This document shows, piece by piece, positions 17,468 to 30,784 of a stretch of 64,000 nucleotides of DNA; position 1 is the first letter of the stretch; each line of letters begins with the position of its first letter. This DNA comes from Verrucomicrobiota bacterium (GTDB taxonomy: Bacteria > Verrucomicrobiota > Verrucomicrobiia > Limisphaerales > J093). The position numbers were made by a program, and so were the translations under genes. A model generated the notes under the pieces. It had not been told where the DNA came from and searched no databases. It saw only the letters and a program-made list of their open reading frames with translations. Where the stretch lies: NCBI GenBank assembly GCA_027493615.1, contig JAOSKK010000001.1:921629-985628 (forward strand), written 5' to 3'.

Positions 17468-20400
17468 TCAGACCGGCTCCTGGCTGAACTGGACGCGGAG
17501 CGTCTGGTCCGCCTCGACCACGAGGGGCGCCGCGAGGCGCAGGCGACAGTGTGAGCCTTGCCGGCTGAGTTCGGCGGGAACACGCCGTCCTGCCACAGTG
17601 ACGACGGCCGACTGGACAGGGTGCTCGGCGGCGACTTCGAAGGTGAGTTCCTCCACCCGCAACCGGCCCCAGCGAACGGCCAGGGTGTTGGTCTGCAGCC
17701 CGGCCGTGCGACGCTGCTCGAAAGTTCCCCAGCCTTCGGCCCCGGTGAACACGCTGCGGAAGTGGTCGGGGGTGAGGCGGGGGCAAAGCCCAGTTGACCG
17801 CGCGGTCCGTGGTAGGAGAAACCGGCGAGGCCCGTGAGCACGCTCCAACTGGCCAGGGCGCGGGCGTAGTGATCGCCGCACTCGATTTCGTTCCAGGGAT
17901 TGAAGCGGCGGGGGTGATAGCGGTCGTGGACGGCGCGGCAGAGGGCGAGGGCCTCGGTGAGCAGTCCTTCCCAGGCCATGTGGCCGGCCACCTGGTATTC
18001 GATGCCGGTCCAGAGTTCATCGCGGTAGCGGGTGGATTTGGGCCCGAGATGCCGGTTGCGGGGCCAGGTGCAGGTGAAGAGGCCGGCATCGCCCTTCGAG
18101 GCGAACCAGCGCTCGGGCGGGTGGGCGGTGTTCTGGGCCGTGATGTCCGGCGCCCAGCAGTACTTCCAGATCGAGGCGAGGGCTTGGCGGACGGTCGAGT
18201 CCGGATACAGGTAACCGAGGCCGACCTGGTGGGCCCAGCCCTGGCCGAACAGTTGATCGGCGAGGCAGCCATCGCCGTACTGCCAGTCCGGGTGCTTGGC
18301 GAGGTCGACTTCCTGGATGAAGTACTCGCCGTTGAAAAGGCGGGTGACGGAGAGCTTGCTGCCGGCCTCGAAGATCTCGCGGCACTGGCGCGCGAAGGTG
18401 GTGTCGCCCACCTCGAGCGCCATCGTTTCGGCGGCGCGCAGGGCGCCGAGGTAAAGGGCGCCGACGAACGTGTTCGCGCCGAAGTAATTCTCGTCGTAAG
18501 TCTGGTGTTGCTGAGCTTCGATCAAGCCGTCGCCGTTGGCGTCTTCGCGGATGAGGAACTGGGTGGCGCGTTTGATGGCGCGCCAGTTGCGGTTGAGGAA
18601 GGTGTCGTCGGGCGCGCACTGGTGTTCGCGGAGGGCCTTGAGGATGTAGCCGCCCTGGGAATCGCCGGCCCAGAGGGACCAGCCTTCGCCGCGGAAACCG
18701 ATGGCACCGTTTTCCTGGAGGCCGATGCCCTCGGCAAAATCCTGGTGTTCGCGGACGCTGCGTTCGAGTTCGGGGAAGAGACGGGCCAGGGTGTGAGCAT
18801 AGTTCCAGACGTGCCCGCAGGTGCCGTGGCAGCAACCGCCCCCTTCCCAGGCCCAGAAGCGGCCGTTCTGCCACCACTGACAGGTGGTGGTGGCGAGGTT
18901 GGCCGCGGTCGAGTGGAGGCGGTCAAGCAACCACCAGGGCAGGGTCGAGTCGTAGTAGGTATCGCGCCACTGGCGGGTGTCGCGGGTGAGGCGGTCGAGT
19001 TCGAGGCGGACGTAGCGGGCGACGTCCACCGCGCTGGGAAACCGGCGGGCGTAGTAGTTGCCGACGCGCTGGCCGTCGCGGAAGAGGTTGGGGAAATGCC
19101 ACGCGACAGCGAAGGGCACGGTAACGCGTTCGCCGGGGCGGAGGGTGCGGGTGACGCGGAGCAACCCGCCGTCGGCGAGGGCGGCCGGGGCGGCTCCTTG
19201 AGGTGCAGGCTGGCTTGTGGGTGCGGGTGGGTTGGCGAACAGCGCGGTGAGATCGTTCTCGGGCGGGAGAGTGAGCAGGGGTTCGGCCTGGGGGCGTCGA
19301 GGGCGAAGAGGGCGAGGCTGCCGAAGTCGGCCTGTTCGTGGAGTTCGCCGGTACTGGCGCGCATCGGATCGTCGCGGAACTCGATCTGGTCGATGTTGAT
19401 GTGGCCCCAGGGGCCGGAGGCGCGGTCGAGGATTTCGAGGCGGGCGCGTTGGCCGCGGAGGTCGCGGACGTCCCAGTTGTGAGGGGTGAGCCGTTCGCGA
19501 TCCTGGCCGGTGGCGGTGCGGACGACCTGGCCGTTCACAAGGAGGTTGATGCAGGTCTGGCCGGGTTGACTGCCGCCGCCGATGAGGAAGCTGAGGAAGG
19601 GGCGTTCGAGGGTGAACTCGGGTGAAAGCAACCTGCCTTGGGGACATCGCCGCCGAGGAAGGTATTGACGAGGCCCTGGCCATGAAAGCCGGAAACGGGC
19701 TGCTGGTTGGCCAGCGTGCCGGTGGCTGGCCTGGTGCCGAAGGCGGTGCCTTCGACCTGCCAGGCGCCGTAGTCGCCGCTCTCGAAGTCGGCGAAGACGG
19801 TTGGGGAGGCGGCGGCGGGGGGGGCTTCGGTGGCACGAGCGCCCAGGGTGAACCCGACCAATCCGCCCTCGCGGATGGGCCTGCCGATGCGTTCGAGACG
19901 GCCAGCGAAATCGGTGGCGCTGTGGCGGGCCACGGCGTTGGAGAGCCAGCCGGCGAGGGTGACTTCGAGCGGTGCGGCGGTGCGGTTCTCGAGCGTGTAA
20001 TGCAGGAGGGTGACCGGCAGGGCGGAGTCGCGCGCGTTGAGCGGGATGAAAGGGGAGAAGGCCTCAAGGCGGACGTGGACGGGCCAGTCAGGATCGGCAT
20101 AGTCCACCGTGCCGATGGGGTACTCGCCGCGGAAGGCGAGCGCGGGGAAATCGCGGCGGGCGAGCGAGCGGCGTTGGAGCTTGTCGCCCTGGCGCACCTG
20201 GATGGCGAACCCTTGACGGAGGGGTGAATCCTGGACGAGGCGGCCGCCCTGCACCTTTTCCTCGGGCCCGCGCTGCTCCTTCCAGTTCACAGCGCCGTAA
20301 CCGGTGTTGTGGTTCTGGTTGAAGACATCCCAGTAGGCGAGGCGGCCCTCGCCGGTGAGATAGACCTGGCCGGCGCAGATGCCGCCGACGGGCATGCCGA

Positions 20401-20711
20401 TGGTTTCCAGGTCCGGAACCGCGGAACCATTCAGGTTCGCCTTTGGCGAAGAGGGCCTTGAGCCAATCGGCAGGGAGGTTCTTGTCGACGGGGATGAAGT
20501 GGTCAGGGGCCAGGCGCACCGTGCCGTCACCGGCGAGGGCGGAACGGCTGGCCCGGCCGAGCAGGGCGCAGGACAGCGTCCCGAGGGCGGTTTGCTTGAG
20601 GAAATCACGTCGCGGCAGCGGTGTGGGGAGGTCCGGTTTCCGCGGGGCCTGCTGAGGGCCGTCAAGTCCGGGCCGTGCAGGCTGGAAGCCCGCACCACAG
20701 GTCCGGGACAA
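17468..20711 (-). CDS. GH116 (GBA2-like) glycoside hydrolase with nested domain
   Basis: This is a secreted enzyme of about 1080 codons. A Tat-like leader (RRDFLKQTALGTLSCALLG) precedes the GBA2-type beta domain: IGMPVGGICAGQVYL, then AYWDVFNQNHNTGYG. An inserted beta module begins FADFESGDYGAWQVEGTAFG and ends GPWGHINIDQIEFRDDP. The (alpha/alpha)6 barrel follows, with GGCCHGTCGHVWNYAHTLAR, then HQTYDENYFGANTF and WTGIEYQVAGHMAWEGL. GH116 enzymes are beta-glucosidases, beta-xylosidases or glucosylceramidases; the substrate here is open. At least four frameshifts occur (near 20445, 19625, 19285 and 17785). The start is unclear: only TTG 20711 is in frame, and it lies inside a repeat. Confidence 0.85.
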
Positions 20712-20750
20712 GCGGGGGGAGCGTGCAGGCTGGAAGCCCGCGCCACAGGT
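20674..20750. repeat. Two 29-bp direct repeats
   Basis: The units at 20674-20702 and 20722-20750 begin CGTGCAGGCTGGAAGCCCGC and end CCACAGGT, differing at one base. They are separated by 19 bp and lie between amylosucrase and GH116, at the uncertain GH116 start. They could carry a regulatory site or be a dispersed repeat family; nothing shows a function. Confidence 0.75.
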
Positions 20751-20862
20751 TCAGGGCAGGCGGGGAGAGGAGGCGGTGTATGAGTGGCCGGGTCCGCTGG
20801 CATGGAGGGCTGGGATGGGGAGTGCATGGCGATGTTGGAGTGAGCCTAGCCGGTGACGTGGG

Positions 20863-22836
<1,974 letters not shown>

Positions 22837-22867
22837 GGGCGGAGCAGAAGGCGTCGCGGGTGGCCGG

Positions 22868-25044
22868 TCAGGCGGGGGAGTTGGGCGCGAGGAAGCGGAA
22901 GTGGTCGAGGCCTTCGAGGATGCCGGCGGCGCTGGGGGCCTGGGCGAAGTAGGTGCGGCGCAGGCCGCGGAGGGCTTCCATTTCAGGGGCGTGATTGCCG
23001 ACCACGATGCCGCGGGTGACGCCGGTGAACATGTCGAGGTCGTTCCCGGCGTCGCCGCACACGACGATCCGGGAGAGGGGGATGGACCATTTGTTGCCGA
23101 TGTAGCGGACGGCGCGGCCTTTCGAGGCACGCTTGGGAAGCAGGTCCAGGTAGGCTGACTGAGTGATAAGGACGGTGACGTGGTCGGCCAGCCGGCCCAG
23201 GGCGGTGCGCACCTGCTCGGCATCGAGGGCCGGGTCCTGAAGGTAGTAGGAGAGTTTGAAGGGGTTCTGGTTGGCCTCTTCTTGGAGCAAGACCCCGGGA
23301 AGGGTGGCCAGCCGCGCGCGGAGCGCTGCGGGGTCCCAACGGTAGTCGATGTGGGTGAGCCAGCCCTTGTCGAGCGACTGCGGGTTGTAGCCGTAGTAGA
23401 TGTAGGTGCCCACCGAGGAGATGATGACGTCGGGGGCGGGGATGTCGTGGCGGGTGAGGACGTCCTGGACCTTGTCGAGGGAGCGGCCGGTGGCGATGCC
23501 GAAGGCGAAGCGGTGGCCGCGCTGGCGGAGGAGGGATTTGAGTTCCTCGAGGCCGGTGTAGTCGCCGGTCTCGCTGATCAGGTGCCGTCGATGTCGGTCA
23601 GGATCATGCGGTCGGCCAGCTTGAGGCGCTCGTGGAGCTTGGGGTTGAGGGCGAGGTTTTTTCGGCCGAGCCCCTGGGAGACGTGGCGGTTGTCCTGCAC
23701 CAGCTTGAGGTAGCGCTCGACGTGGCGTTCCCAACTGTAGTGTTCGCGGACCTTGCGCACGCCGGTTTCGGAGAGGCGCAGCCAGAGCTCGGGATCGGTG
23801 AGGACCTGCTTGATGGCCTTCTGCACGGCGGCGAGGTCGTGGGGATCGGCGAGGAGGCCGTTCTCGCAGCGGCGAACGATTTCGGCGGGGCCGCCGTTGC
23901 TGGTGGCGACGATGGGCAGGCCGCAGGCGCTGGCTTCGAGGAGGGTGAGGCCGAAGGGTTCAGTGAGGGCCATGTTGACGAACACGCCCTTTTCTGGGCG
24001 CAGAGCCGGTAGATCTCGGGGACCTGGACGCGGGCATCGTGTTTCTTGGGGATCGCGAGCCGCCCGTAGAGGTTGTACTTGTCCATCAGGAGGAGGATCT
24101 CGGTGAGCACCTCCTTCTCGCCGGGGGGCATGGCAGCGATGTCCTCGCGGATGCCGGCGAAGACGGCGAGGTTGGCAATGGCCTGCAGCTCGCGGTCGGT
24201 GCCATAGGCGTGGATGAGGCCGTCGATGTTCTTCTTCCGGTCGGGGCGACAGATGGCGAGGATGATGGGGCGTTCCGGGTGGGAGAAAGAACTTCTCGAG
24301 GCTGTCGCGGATGACGAACACGGTGGTGGCCGCGCTGCTCGGACGTCGTGGCACCGGGGGCGAAGTCCTGGAAGAAGGGGTAGTAGCGGGAGAAGTCGAT
24401 GCCGGGGGAGGACATGGTATTCGGCAAGGCTGGCGTTGGCATAGGCCGAGTAGCTGCGGGCCTCGAGGTCGGTGGAGGTGACGACGAACTCGGCGTTGGC
24501 GAGGGTCCCATCCTCGGCCTCGAAGCGGCGCCGGAAGCGGAACCGTTCCATGACTTCGTCCTCGGGGAGGCCGGCGGCGAGGAGCTTTGGAGTTTGGGTT
24601 TGCCGAGCGAATGGCCGGTATGAGCGAACGGCACGTTGAGCATCGCAGAAGCTCGCGGCCGACGTAGCCGGCGTCGGCATAGTGGGAGTGGATCCAGTCG
24701 GGGAAGATCTTCTCGGACTTGATGTGGGTTACGACGTTGGTGACGTACTCGTCGAGGTGATCCCAGAGCTGTTCCTTGGGGAGGTACTTGCGGCCGCCGC
24801 AGGGGATGCGGCGGATGTCGAACTTGTCGGAGAGGTGCTCGATGGGAACGGCGTAATCGGGGCCGACGGCGGGGTCATCCATGCGCCGGGTGAAGAGGTG
24901 CACGTGGGTGACCTCGGGCCGTTCACTGAGGGCCCGGGCCAGTTCCATGACATAGATGATCTGCCCGCCGTTGTCGGCGTCGCGGCCGATTTCGAGATTC
25001 TGGCCGCGGAACAGACCATGGAGGCTGTAGAGATGGATCCTCAT
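22868..25044 (-). CDS. sps: Sucrose-phosphate synthase fused to sucrose-phosphatase
   Basis: About 725 residues. The N-terminal GT4 glycosyltransferase begins MRIHLYSLHGLFRGQNLE and has GGQIIYVMELARAL, WIHSHYADAGYVG, AHTGHSLGKPKLQ, RPDRKKNIDGLIHAYG and the E-x7-E region EPFGLTLLEASACGLPIVAT. It makes sucrose-6-phosphate from UDP- or ADP-glucose and fructose-6-phosphate. The C-terminal part is an HAD phosphatase of the sucrose-phosphatase type (ILTDIDGT, then GIATGRSLDKV and VVCGDAGNDLDMF). About six frameshifts lie between 24655 and 23580. The SPS-SPP fusion is known from cyanobacteria and some halotolerant bacteria. Pairing with amylosucrase suggests sucrose made as osmolyte or carbon store. 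Confidence 0.88.
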
Positions 25045-25289
25045 GGTTCAGGCCAGCCCGTGGCGACGGACTGCCGGCTGGGGTGGGCCATCCGCTACGG
25101 GCTGGGTCCGCAGGATAGCGGAGATGCGGGGGTGAGCCAAAACGAAAATCCTGGGCGTTCTGCCTTGGCCCGCGGTTTCTCCGCATTCGCCCTCGCGCAC
25201 GCAAAGCGGCGCTGAAGCGCGACGCACTCCACACGCTGTGCGCGACGGCCCGCCTGGGGAGGGATGCAGCGCTGGGGAGCGCCTGGGAA

Positions 25290-25987
25290 TCAATGGCAGC
25301 AGGTGGCTGCGGCGGGAGTGGCGGCGAGGTTGGCAAGGTTGGGGCTGACGTAGGGAATGCCGAGCGCCAGGCCGCGCAGGATCAGCAGGACGCCGACCAG
25401 GGCGAGGCAGTACGGGATGGCGCGTTGCAGTCGCAGCCGGAGCGGGACGGGGAGCGCACCGCCGGCCAGGCTCAGGCCGAGCATCATGGGGACGGTGCCC
25501 AGACCGAACACGAGCATGTACTCGATGGCGGTGAGCACCTGCCCGGTGGCGGCGGCTGCGAAGCAGGCGACATAGACCAGCCCGCAAGGGAGCAGACCGT
25601 TGAGCGCCCCGAGCACGGCAAGGGCGCCGAGACCGGGGCGTCGCAACCAGGGGCCCATGGCGTGCTTGACGCGGAGGCCGATGCCGCGCAGGGGCAGGCG
25701 GAAGATGTCCACTCGCGCCGCCAGCACGCCGGTGAGCAGGGCGACACCGAGGCTGAGGAAACCCAGCGCTGCACGCCGACGAGCGCGAAGCTGCGCCCCA
25801 CCAAGCCGAACATGAGCCCCAGGGCCCCGTAGGTGATGACGCGGCCCAGATTGTAGGCCAGGCGGCCGGCGACGTGACGCCAGGCGGTGGCTTCGAGTCG
25901 GGGCAGGGCGAGGGCGAGCGGGCCGCACATGCCGGCGCAATGCGCGCTGCCGGCAAAGCCGAGGAGGAAGGCGGTCCACAATTCCAT
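25290..25987 (-). CDS. TauE/SafE-like (UreH-domain) membrane protein
   Basis: About 232 residues with six or so helices. The N-terminus MELWTAFLLGFAGSAHCAGMCGPLALAL carries the family signature G-x-x-x-S-x-H-C-x-G-M-C-G-P; such proteins are related to DsbD-like and copper/metal-handling membrane proteins. A second signature GLLPCGLVYVA follows. The extreme C-terminus ATPAAATCCH could bind a metal. A frameshift lies near 25770. The 245 bp between this gene's stop and the sps start hold nothing recognised. It may serve cytochrome or copper assembly; the substrate is unknown. Confidence 0.8.
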
Positions 25988-26137
25988 AGTGCTGGCCCGT
26001 GTGGGCGATGTGCGGGGGTGAGTATTCGGCCAGCCGACGCGGCAGGCGAATCCTTTTTGCGGCAGGCGGGACGCCGGCACCACACCGCGGCGAGCAAGGT
26101 CCGGGAAGCGGTTTCCGGCGGCACCGACGCCGGTCGT

Positions 26138-27540
26138 TCACGCTGTTCGATCGCGCAGGGCGGCGAGCAAGCGGGCGTGGAATCCGCCGAAGCCGCCGTT
26201 GCTCAGGCCCACGACGACGTCGGCCGGGGCGGCTTGGCGGCTGAGGAAGGTGACGATCTCCGGCACGGAAGCCAGGTAATGGGCGGGGCGGCCGGCCGCT
26301 TGTACGTCCTGGATGAGTCGGAGGGGATCCAGGCGTTCGTTGGCGGGGGAGGCGTTCGAGGGCCGCGACGGGGGCCACCACCACGACATCGGCAGCGGCG
26401 AGGGCGGCCGCCAACTCGCGCTGGAAAACGCGGCGGCGCGTGGTGTTCGAGCGCGGTTCGAACACGGCCCAGAGACGACGACCCGGGAAGCGGAGGCGCA
26501 GGGCGGCGAGGGTTTCGCGGATGGCGGTGGGGTGGTGGGCGAAATCGTCCACCACGGTGATGTCGTGTTCGGTGCCACGGACCTGCATGCGACGTTGCAC
26601 GCCCTGGAAGGAGGCGAGAGCGGCCTGGATGGCGGGATCGGGCACGCCACAATGGCGGGCGCAGGCAACGACGCCGAGGGCATTGAGCACGTTGAAGCGG
26701 CCGGCGAGGGGACGTGAAACGGGACGCCGTCGACCTCGAAGGTGCTGTGGTCGGGCGCCAGATGGACTTGGCGGGCCTGAACGGCGTTGCCCGGGCCCAG
26801 TCCGAAGCGGCGAACGGGGCAGAAGTCGACGTCCAGCAGCGGGGCGAGGTTGGGGTCGTCGCCGTGGGCGAGCACGAGCCCGTTGCGAGGGACGAGGCGG
26901 ATGAGATGGGAGAAGGACTTCTGGATGGCGGCGAGGTTTTCGAAGATGTCGGCATGGTCGAACTCGAGGTTGTTGAGGAGGGCGACCTCGGGTTGGTAAT
27001 GGACGAACTTGCTGCGTTTGTCGAAGAAGGCGGTGTCGTACTCGTCGCCTTCGAGGATGATCCAGTCGCTGTCGGTGAAGGAGGCGCCGAGCGGGAAGTT
27101 GTTCGGGACGCCGCCGATGAGGAAGCTGGGCTGGCGGCCGCTGTGATGAAAGACCCAGGCGAGGAGGGCGGCGGTGGTGGTTTTGCCGTGGGTGCCGCAG
27201 ACGACGAGGGATCGGCGACCGCGGATAAAGTGCTCATGGAGGAGTCCGGGCAGGGAGGTGTAGCGGAGCCGGCGTGCGAGGACCTCCCTCGGCCTCGGGG
27301 TTGCCGCGGGAGATGGCGTTGCCGATGACGACCAGGTCGGAGTGGGCAGGGACGTGGGTGGGGGGCGTAGTCGAGGTGGGGGGTGATGCCGGCGGCGGCG
27401 AGGACGTCCGAGGCAGGAGGATAGACGGCCTGGTCGGAGCCGGTGACGTGGGAGCCGCGGGCTTTCAGGGCGGCGGCGACCGAGGCCATGGCGATGCCGC
27501 CGATGCCGATGAAATGCACGTGCTGGAGGCGCGAAGTCAT
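26138..27540 (-). CDS. mpl: UDP-N-acetylmuramate--L-alanyl-gamma-D-glutamyl-meso-diaminopimelate ligase
   Basis: This Mur ligase recycles cell-wall tripeptide by joining it to UDP-MurNAc. About 467 residues start at ATG 27540 with the Rossmann glycine motif HFIGIGGIAMASVAAALK. In corrected frame the P-loop reads CGTHGKTTTAAL, then comes the Mpl hallmark EGDEYDTAFFDKRSKFVHY, LLNNLEFDHADIFENL, and ITVVDDFAHHPTAIRETL. The C-terminus is VVVGLSNGGFGGFHARLLAALR. Several frameshifts (about 27360, 27290, 26710 and 26350, among others) scatter it over three frames. EYDTAFFDK distinguishes it from MurC. Confidence 0.88.
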
Positions 27541-27656
27541 GCGAGGGAGGATGGGGTGCGTTGAGGAGGGCGGAAGCGGGAAGTCAGGCCAGGTTGTTCA
27601 CCGTCCGCCGGGGGCGGTTGCGCGCGGGCGGAGCGGGCGATAGGCTGGAGGTCGGT

Positions 27657-28349
27657 ATGGCATACGTGACGACGGAAGAGCGCGTGGATCGGCTTGAAGC
27701 GGTGTTTGGCCAGTTCATGACCGAGATGGCGGTGATCAATCGCCGGGCCGACGAGCGGAACAAGGCGGCGGAGGAGCGGAACAAGGCGGCGGAGGAGCGG
27801 AACAAGGCGGCGGAGGAGCGCATGGCCCGGTTCGAAGCGGAGATGCGTGCGTTCAAGGACGAGATGAGCGAGTTCAAGGACGAAATGCGCGTGTCGAAGA
27901 GGGAGTTGAACCAGAAGTGGGGGCAGTTGGCCAACAAGCTGGGCACCATTGTCGAGGACATTCTGGCGCCGAACCTGCGGCGGTTGGCCGTTGAACACTT
28001 CCGGTTTCCCGTCATCGACGATTTCATGGTGCGGCGGTCGCGGCGGCACGGGGGTGGGGAGACCGAGTTTGACACGATCGTGGTGGGGCCGACGGCCGTC
28101 GTGCTGGGAGAGGCCAAGTCCACTCCGACGCGGCAATCGGCCGAGGAGTTCGCCGCGAAAGCGGCGCAGTTCTTTGACTTCTTCCCGGAATACCGGGGAC
28201 GCCGTTTGATCGCGGTGTTGGGGAGTTGGGCAATGCCCGGTCCGGTGGTGGAGCGGTTGACGGAGCTGGGCGTTTACGCGATGCAGATGGGCGAAGATAC
28301 GATGGAGCTCGTCAACGCGGCTGCGCTTGAGGCGAAGGGTGGATCGTGA
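27657..28349 (+). CDS. Coiled-coil protein with PD-(D/E)XK nuclease-like domain (DUF3782-like)
   Basis: This is an intact 230-residue protein. Residues 1-85 are a charged coiled coil with three repeats of the heptad ERNKAAE and then FKDEMSEFKDEMRVSK. Residues about 100-215 resemble the restriction-endonuclease fold: EDILAPNLRRLA, then ETEFDTIVVGPTAVVLGEAKST, which contains the E/D...E-x-K pattern, and FFPEYRGRRLIAVLGS. ATG 27657 was chosen because the upstream extension is non-protein-like. It is transcribed away from mpl across a 116-bp gap. DNA cleavage is not proven; the family has no settled role and is common in genomes with mobile or defence genes. Confidence 0.8.
   Translation: MAYVTTEERVDRLEAVFGQFMTEMAVINRRADERNKAAEERNKAAEERNKAAEERMARFEAEMRAFKDEMSEFKDEMRVSKRELNQKWGQLANKLGTIVEDILAPNLRRLAVEHFRFPVIDDFMVRRSRRHGGGETEFDTIVVGPTAVVLGEAKSTPTRQSAEEFAAKAAQFFDFFPEYRGRRLIAVLGSWAMPGPVVERLTELGVYAMQMGEDTMELVNAAALEAKGGS
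27750..27812 (+). repeat. Three 21-bp tandem units coding heptads
   Basis: The units at 27750-27770, 27771-27791 and 27792-27812 encode DERNKAA, EERNKAA and EERNKAA, and differ only in the second codon-end base of unit 1. The length keeps frame, so the copy number could vary and change the coiled-coil length. Confidence 0.85.
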
Positions 28350-28432
28350 GTGAGGGCGCCCGGGACCCGTCGCGGTCCTGCGACCTCGCGAGGTGTTGAT
28401 GGAGTCGGGACGGCGAGCGAATGAAGCGGCTC

Positions 28433-30675
28433 TCAGGAGGGCGGCACCAGGGAAACCCAACGGCGACTGGTGGTGGTGGAGCTTGAGCCGGCGGCTTTGG
28501 GCAAGGCGACGGCTTTAAGGAGGCAGCGGCCAGGGACGGGAGCAGGCGCGGTGAGTTGCAGGGAGCGGCGCGTCTGGCCAAGGGGTTCAAGGGCGAAGGG
28601 CGCCTCGGCTTGCGCGAGGGTCTCGCCGGAGGGAGAGGCGAGGACCAGGGCGAGTTGACCTGACTGGGCGCGGGCCTCGTCGTTCACAAGGAAGACCTCG
28701 AAGACGCGCGTGGTCCCGGCGGTGAGCGTGGGCTGGAAAAAGTTGAGATACACGCCGAGGGGCTTGAAGGCCTCGCCCACGTAGTCAGCAAAGGCGGGCT
28801 CGAGTGTGAGCCGGGCGACGTCGGTGAAGTGGTCGGCGGTATAGACGCCGGGGTAGCTGCAGGTGAGGTAGACGAAGTGGATGATGCCGGCGTAGTGGCG
28901 ATGGGCGCGCCAGAACTCGGTCTTGGCGGCGAGGAGATAGGCATAGAGATCGAGGCGTTCGCGGTCGGTGGCCTGGGGGCCGAGGAGCTGGGCGTAGACG
29001 TTCTCGGTGAGCACCGTCGGGGAGCCGTCGCGGTTGAGCCAGAGCCAGCCGTACTCGTTGATGACGACGGGGTGGCCTTCGGCGGGCAGGGCGCCGGGCC
29101 GGGGGCGGCCGTCCAGGGTCTCGAGGTCGGTCATGCGGAAGGTCAGCTTGCCGCGATGCCCGCTCTGCATGAGGTAAGGATGGTACTCGACGGGGTCGTG
29201 CGGGCCGGCGGGCGGGTTGTAGCTGTTTTCCCAGGGGCGGTCGGAGAGGTCGAGGGGGCGGACGGCGGGGATGAGGCGGGTGGCGAAGAGGTCGTCCTTG
29301 GTTTCGTTGTTGGCGTCCCAGACGGCGACGCTGGGGTGGTTCCAGTGATCGCGCATCCAATCGCTGTATTGGCGGATCATCTCGTCGGGGTCGTGGGTGC
29401 GGGAGTAGCCGGGGTACCAGCCCGGGCCGCCGGTCCACACAAAGAACTCGTTCTGGATGAGCAGACCGACTTCGTCGCAGATGTCGAACCACTGGTCGGG
29501 GACGGGGCCGATACAGAAGCGGAAGTAGTTCCAGTGCATCTGGCGGGGAAGTTCACCGAGAAGGCGGCGGACCCAGGTTTCGTTCCAGGGAAGGTCGCGG
29601 CAGAGAGGATCTTCGAAGAACCGATGAAGGGTGATGTTCGAGCCGCGGAGGTAGTAGGGCTGGCCGTTGAGGTGGGCGCGACCGGTGGTGGCGTCGAAGC
29701 GGAAGTCGCGAAAGCCGAACCGGGTGGTGAGGTGGTCGCCCGCGGTGCGGGATTCCAGCACGTAGAGGAAGGGGTCTTCCGGGGACCAGAGGCGGGGGTC
29801 GGCGAGGGGAGGCGTTGCGTGAAGGTGTGGGTCTCGCCGGCCTCCAGAGAGGCTTCCAGCGGGGGAGTTGGCCGGCGGGTTCGCGGCCCTTCCAGGTGAG
29901 AACGCGCTGTTCGAGGGCAACGCGCGTGGCGGGACCGCGATTCTCGAGGACGGTCTGGATCAGGATCTCGGAGGTGGCGAGGCGCGGGGCGACTTGGACG
30001 GACTGGATCCCGGGTCCGTCGCAGTACACCAGCGAGACGCGGTCGTAGATGCCGGGGGTCCACTTGATCTTCTCGAAGTCGGAGCCGGTGGGGAAGGTGT
30101 CGGGCAGCACGGCCGGGTGGGCGCCGATGCGGATGACGAGGGTATTTTCGGCGTCCCAGCGGAGGACGGATTCGGAGGGGGAAATGGCTGGCGGAAAAGC
30201 AGCCGGCGTACTCACCGAGTTTCTGGCCGTTGAGCCAGACGGCGGTGCCGAACTGGGCCTTGTTGATCCGGAGCTGGGCCGCGGTGTGGCGGGAGGGAGC
30301 GCGGAAGGTCTTGCGGTACCAGAAGTAGTTCCGGTCCTGGTTGACCTTGCCCGGCCAGTACTGTGTGAGCCACTCGGAGGGGCGAGGCCGGCACGGATGC
30401 GGTTGGCGAGGTGCTCGCGGCTGAAGAAGCCGTCGACGTCGGGAAAGGAGGTTCGGCCAGGTTGACGAGCCCGGGGACACGAACCGTGTGGAGGAACGCG
30501 GCGGGAAGCTCAGTCGCGGACGCGCTGTCAGCGATCTGCCAGGGACCGTCGAGGTGGACCGTGGTTCGCTCGGAGAGCGCAGAGGGAACGAGCAGCAGGC
30601 TGAAGGCGAGCGCCTCGGACGGCACAGCGGATGAGGGTGGTGAGCGTTCGGAAGGGCGCGGGACAGCGGGGTTGC
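28433..30675 (-). CDS. Secreted GH2 family glycoside hydrolase
   Basis: About 750 residues with the GH2 order: jelly-roll sugar-binding domain (VHLDGPWQIADS; NYFWYRKTFRAPS; FGTAVWLNGQKLGEY), immunoglobulin-like domain (WTPGIYDRVSLVYCDGP; PRLATSEILIQTVLENRG), then TIM barrel (RFGFRDFRFD; YYLRGSNITLHRFFED). The catalytic acid/base lies in VWDANNETKDD and the nucleophile in VVINEYGWLW. Family members are beta-galactosidases, mannosidases or glucuronidases; specificity is not clear. A hydrophobic leader LAFSLLLVPSALS is visible. The start is uncertain: ATG 30675 after correcting a shift near 30625, or GTG 30739 in frame. Further shifts lie near 30440, 30190 and 29870. Confidence 0.82.
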
Positions 30676-30784
30676 ATGGGGCGACCTTAGGCAGCGCGAG
30701 GGAGGTTGTCGAGTCGGGCGGACCAGCCGGGCCGGTCACGGCCGATGACTCTGCTTCTGGACTCTGGTGGCGGCCTCTCCGTTC

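Noticed and set aside
17794-19482. A 562-codon plus-strand frame opposite GH116
   Set aside because: Shadow; GH116 motifs are clear on the minus strand.
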